This document shows positions 60,501 to 64,000 of a stretch of DNA of 64,000 nucleotides, one piece after another. The DNA is from Lineus longissimus. Its lineage: Eukaryota; Nemertea; Pilidiophora; Heteronemertea; Lineidae. The DNA is taken from contig NC_088312.1 in NCBI RefSeq assembly GCF_910592395.1, forward strand, positions 21,709,292 through 21,773,291, given 5' to 3'. The position numbers were made by a program, and so were the translations under genes. Position 1 is the first letter of the stretch; each line of letters starts with the position of its first letter. Below the pieces are notes generated by a model that made no database searches, was not told the DNA's origin, and was given only the letters and a program-made list of their open reading frames with translations.

Positions 60501-61616
60501 GAATTGTTTATTATAAGGAAATGGTTTGGATTGGAGGTCTGCTTTTCGTGACTAAGAGCGCCTGCCTTGAACAAACTGTGCACCAACCTTTTCATGCATT
60601 TCTGCGGAATCGATTGAAATTTTCAGAATTATGAAAATGATATACCGGTATGTGCGAACGACTGGCCCACCGGCAGAGCCCGGGAATTGAAAACGAACAG
60701 AAAAAAAAATCAAAAACATATTTTAGTGATGCAATGTCTACTCTCTTAGTTCTTATGTATGTTGTGCTTACGAACTTTTCTTCCTATTAGTATATGAATG
60801 CCTCTAGCATACGTTGAATTCCATTCTCACTTGTTATTCCTTATGAATAAAGACTAACAAATGAATATACGAAGGAAGACTAGCAGATGGATTGATGAAT
60901 AAAGACTAGCAAATGTTTTATATCAGTTGTATACATAAAAACCTAAATGAAGTGTAAATGTACATAAAGTTTTCAGCAAAAAATTATACTGGTCTTCATA
61001 CATGTCATCCATTATTTCGCAGGCAGACCATCCCGAAAAGGATAAATCATTGGATAGCTACTTAAATGAAAATGCACGCACAGCTGTGCTATTTCTGGAT
61101 TTTTCTATTCCTTGCATGGTATTTCCTTACTAAATCTGCACATCTCCTGTACCGAAATGATAATGTCATTGAGGCGGAGGTATGCATTTGATTATTGAAA
61201 ATCTAATATATCTACTAATGCTGTGATATGAATCAGAAATACGCCAGGACATATACATGTACGTTCAGTGAGTCTTCTTTCTTCAACTTTTAACATATAA
61301 TTTGGGTGATGGGCCGAAACCTTCACTAATTGAAGTTCATCACTAATGGACTATTCTATAAGGCTAATGAAAATGGAATTCTTCGTTATTTTAATTTTAA
61401 GACTGTACGGTTTTTCGACCCCTTTTACCAATCTTCATCCTTACCACCGTCTATCTTTTCAGGAGAGCCTTTTACAATTTTAAATGCGCCACATCGTCCT
61501 GCCGGCCCCGAGCAATGGAACCAACCCTCCGGTGCTGCCCAGGTATGCGATGCAAGTGCGGAATCCTGTGGAACGCCGGCCAGTGCAAGTGCACCAACTA
61601 CGGCTATGGACGATGA
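57489..61616 (+). CDS. Agatoxin-like peptide (ALP-type) precursor, 5' incomplete; exons 57489-57537, 59301-59324, 61463-61616
   Basis: Three exons with strong acceptors (tctctacttacag, ttcttgtttgcag, tctatcttttcag) and donors (gtaagt, gtaaat) join in a single open frame. Phases agree: the first exon enters after codon base 1 and leaves after base 2; the 24-nt exon enters and leaves after base 2; the last enters after base 2. The product reads as an acidic propeptide of about 24 residues, then Arg-Arg, then a 49-residue stretch ending in Gly-Arg and a stop, the usual signal for C-terminal amidation. Eight cysteines are spaced C-x4-C-x10-CC-x4-C-x-C-x8-C-x-C. The CC-x4-CxC-xn-CxC core is that of agatoxin-like peptides, which in arthropods are endogenous neuroendocrine peptides and also the fold of some spider venom peptides. 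Here it is more likely a neuropeptide or secreted factor than a venom component; that is inference. The signal-peptide exon is missing from my model. Confidence 0.8.
57538..59300 (+). other. Intron A of peptide gene
   Basis: About 1.76 kb, GT-AG. A probable branch region (caatttaacc) and an 18-nt pyrimidine tract precede the acceptor. No internal gene is seen. The sequence tttccattatgcga occurs twice (about 57907 and 58116). Confidence 0.7.
59301..59324 (+). other. Peptide gene exon B (24-nt microexon)
   Basis: Exactly 24 nt between ttttcttgtttgcag and gtaaat, so it can be included or skipped without a frame change. It encodes eight residues rich in Gln and Pro that end in Glu-Arg, the Arg codon being completed by exon C. 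Inclusion gives Arg-Arg at the cleavage site; skipping gives Lys-Arg. Confidence 0.75.
59325..61462 (+). other. Intron B of peptide gene
   Basis: About 2.1 kb, GT-AG, with a long pyrimidine-rich end (accccttttaccaatcttcatcc to tctatcttttcag). No gene inside. A near-repeat (tctttaaaatctgct..aac) occurs at about 60280 and 60355. Confidence 0.7.
61463..61616 (+). other. Peptide gene exon C (cysteine-rich peptide and stop)
   Basis: The terminal coding exon starts directly after tctatcttttcag. Codons from 61464 give Arg, then the cysteine-rich peptide, and end Gly-Arg-TGA (61614-61616). The exon is clearly richer in G and C than its surroundings, as expected of coding sequence. Six of the eight cysteines lie in the last 27 residues. 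Confidence 0.85.
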
Positions 61617-62797
61617 AAGGCTTCTCAAAGATGTCCCAATAATCGGACTGGACACTGCACAAGTAGTGTCCTTGTAGATATCCCTTACAGGGCAATAGTT
61701 AAGACTGAGTTAATTAAAAGTATGTGATTGTCAAATTGTTTTGCAACCGACGGAAGAGTGCCATAAAATTGACCGAAACGATCAAGGTCATAGCACCTTT
61801 AGAATCAGATTAGCGCATGCGCAAGCATTAGTACAGTTTCCCGTCGGCTATTTCGGTTCGTTCGTTACCTCGTTACGACGCATGCGCACTTTGAATTTGA
61901 GGAAAAAGAAATTATGAATATACCATAAACATTCTCTCTTATAGCTCAATGACCAGACCAATGACTTGCATGCTTATCATTGGCCCCATCACTGACCTCT
62001 TTGAAAGGACTTTAAAGTATGTACATGTATGTTAAGAAAAAAACCTTATGAAATGTGTTAAGAAAGAATAACCAGAGTGAAACATTTTATGGCATAAAGC
62101 CTTATTGTCTGTATTAAATTTATTTCATATGGTGTTCATTGAGCTAACGTTGTTATAAACGTCTGAGAAGGATCTTCCTTCTTATTTTGGAAAGGATCCG
62201 CATTGGTCTACGTCATGAATGACAGGTTTCATGCCGTAGGCCCCTACGGATTTTGGCCAGAGGGTGCACAACGCAGAAGAAATTCAATCATTGACTCCTT
62301 TTCACATTTCTGTATGTGCCATTGAAAACTAGAATAATCACTTGAAACGTCCCCTTGGCTTTGAAAGAGCTTTCTGTGCAGTAGTCATGTGCAATGAAAA
62401 TTAAATGTCTATTTATTAACAAAACTGTACCATTGTTCAATTTGTTTACGTTAAAGTTCCTGGAAGGATCCGTGATCAAAAGCTTTCAACTCCGATAATC
62501 TTTACAGGCGGATGTTAAAGAAACAAGAAGGATGCATGGTACTCCTACTGAGTTCACCAGTCGTATGGCGTGATTCGGTTCAAGCCAACCTTGTACGGGG
62601 AACCACTGAAGTACAGTCCTCAAGTAGTAGTATCGGTGTAACGTTGGAGAGTTTCCCTTTCTGAGTGCGTGGACTCAATGTTTGGGAACGCTGAAAGATC
62701 GACACGTTTTTGTGTTACTCCTGTTGAAAAGCCATGGCCTTATTAGCAGTGTGTTGTATGGAGACACTGGAATATGGGGAACAACCACATCAGTTAC
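61617..62797. other. 3' flank of the peptide gene
   Basis: Probable 3' UTR and intergenic DNA. attaaa-type signals occur (about 61712 and 62114), but no certain polyadenylation site. A pair of gcatgcgc motifs is listed separately. Nothing else is recognised. Confidence 0.4.
61813..61888. promoter_or_regulatory. Pair of NRF1-like palindromes
   Basis: gcgcatgcgc at 61813-61822 and cgcatgcgca at 61879-61888 both fit the core of the NRF1 consensus (YGCGCAYGCGCR). The 56 bp between contain several CpGs in an otherwise CpG-poor flank (cccgtcgg, cggttcgttcgttacctcg). It could be a promoter of an unseen transcript about 200 bp downstream of the peptide gene stop. No transcript start can be seen. Confidence 0.3.
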
Positions 62798-62968
62798 ACC
62801 GGTGTGACAGCGGATATAGTCCCCCTGGAGTCATAGTCCGGTAGCATTGTATTCGACCAAGTAAGCAGAATGATCTATTGTACCGCTAACCCTAACCAAA
62901 ACATTCAGTAATGCGGGCTATTGTTACACGGACTATCAGCCCTAGGACTACTATCCCTTGCACACCGG
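62798..62968. mobile_element. 171-bp MITE-like element, copy 2
   Basis: About 97% identical to 26435-26605 (five substitutions, no gaps). It has the same accggtgtg/cacaccgg termini and the gctaaccctaacc centre, and lies in the same orientation. The left flank ends tac(a) and the right flank begins tac(c), a possible short target duplication. The high identity indicates recent activity. Confidence 0.8.
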
Positions 62969-64000
62969 TACCTGAAGGGTTGTCAGGTATAGATACTCCG
63001 ATTGTACCACGAGATGATTATAGTTTGCTAGACCGATTGTCCTGTTCCAGGAGCAACCCAACCCGATGTTTACACCTTTCCAGAAATGGGGCGCCGAGTG
63101 TTCGAAATAATGATGTCATAAGGGGAAACTAGGCCTTATGGTGGAGGGACAAAGGAGATAGTGATGGTTGACCAACACACTTGAATGCCTTTAATGACGG
63201 ACAAGGGGGAAAAAGTTAGTTCCAATGCAAGCCACCAATTTCGGGAAGCATGTATTGTAGCACCCAAGTAGTAGATACCCAACAAGTTGCCTTGTATCAA
63301 TTACCACCCGAGTAGTACTGAGAGTTGCCAGGAAGATGTTTGGATGATGATTGTGGTCATTTCTGAGTTGCAAGACCAGTTGCATTGTCAGGTGTCTAAT
63401 GTAGTGCCTCAGGTTGTACCTGATACAAGACTTCGGGTGGATTTCACCATGAGACGACTGTCTCTCAGCATGTCGGCGGCGGCAGCGGCGCTCGATATGA
63501 ACTGGTTGTAAGTCTGATCCATCTTATCGCGTCTAAGTCACGCCAGGGCAACCATGCACGATTTGCTTTGGTTGTTGGAAACTCGGTCAACATCCCTACC
63601 AAGCTTCCTAGGCCCGCTTCGGTGGTATCAAGGCGCTCATAAAAGCAATGGCATGAATAAAAGGTGTAAGAACATTATATTTTACACAAGGGATGACTAT
63701 TTATTTCGATGATTATATAAATTCAACACACACAGTAGAAACTCGAATTCACCAACATTTCATAGGAATCACAAGTGGTTTCAATCATATTATTACAAAT
63801 AATAACCAATGACTGTTTCACATTTGTGTTCGAACATGTACGTTGATTAGTACGGATGAAATTTCGGAATATGACATTAGATGCATCGACGATTTAAGCT
63901 TTTCCACGTTGAACGTACTATACTGCTAATACTATCACGCCACAAAGAGTAGTAGCCGGGTTTTTTTATAACTGGTATGACGTGTCTGAGCCCTCTGTGT
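62969..64000. other. Unassigned right end
   Basis: No recognisable gene. A short (cgg)n-like stretch (tcggcggcggcagcggcgctcg, about 63473-63494) sits in a 74-codon frame that I do not recognise. Confidence 0.4.

Noticed and set aside
61330-61677. 115-codon plus-strand frame over exon C as the coding frame
   Set aside because: It is a different frame from the cysteine-rich one and lacks motifs. The splice phases of the two upstream exons select the cysteine-rich frame.
1-64000. CRISPR arrays, rRNA operons, tRNAs, prokaryotic operons
   Set aside because: No regularly spaced repeats, no rRNA-like blocks, no convincing tRNA A/B-box pairs, and introns show the DNA is eukaryotic.

Overview
The window is eukaryotic and almost certainly from an invertebrate animal. 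Genes are split by canonical GT-AG introns, intergenic DNA is AT-rich and dominates, non-LTR retrotransposon relics are present, and one pseudogene has the animal-specific UBA/2H-phosphoesterase/SH3/phosphoglycerate-mutase-like architecture of UBASH3 (TULA/Sts). Frequent acatgtac-like palindromes and the kinds of repeats present suggest a marine invertebrate, perhaps a lophotrochozoan, but the phylum cannot be fixed from this sequence. I see no bacterial operons, rRNA, tRNA or CRISPR.

Layout. 1-6.1 kb holds no recognisable gene; a perfect palindrome of two E2F-type motifs lies at 6102-6130. At 6381-9483 (minus strand) a frameshifted, intronless UBASH3 cDNA copy is fused in the same orientation to the 5'-truncated 3' half of a LINE carrying reverse transcriptase, RNase H and a C-terminal zinc-knuckle-like region. 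An exact 9-bp direct repeat flanks the whole composite. This is the structure expected of a template-switch chimeric retrocopy. 9.5-41.7 kb is non-coding as far as I can tell, with short dispersed repeats and tandem duplications: a 171-bp inverted-repeat element at 26435 with a 97% identical copy at 62798, a 160-bp tandem duplication at 35193, and a decayed satellite-like block at 36306-37090. At 41.7-43.6 kb lies a second dead LINE of a different type (endonuclease, linker and 3' UTR kept, reverse transcriptase lost), with an inverted fragment of the same family beside it. 43.7-56.6 kb again shows only short repeats and doubtful ORFs.

The most interesting locus is on the plus strand at 57489-61616. 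Three exons with excellent splice signals and matching phases (49 nt, a 24-nt microexon, and a terminal exon) encode the 3' part of a secreted peptide precursor: an acidic propeptide, a dibasic site, an eight-cysteine domain with the CC-x4-CxC-xn-CxC framework of agatoxin-like peptides, and a C-terminal Gly-Arg amidation signal just before the stop. Skipping the microexon also keeps the frame and rebuilds a dibasic site (Lys-Arg instead of Arg-Arg). The signal-peptide exon was not found with confidence.

Apart from this peptide gene, nothing in the window looks like an intact host gene. It reads as one neuropeptide-like gene 3' end inside a long intergenic or intronic tract shaped by retrotransposition and small inverted-repeat elements.
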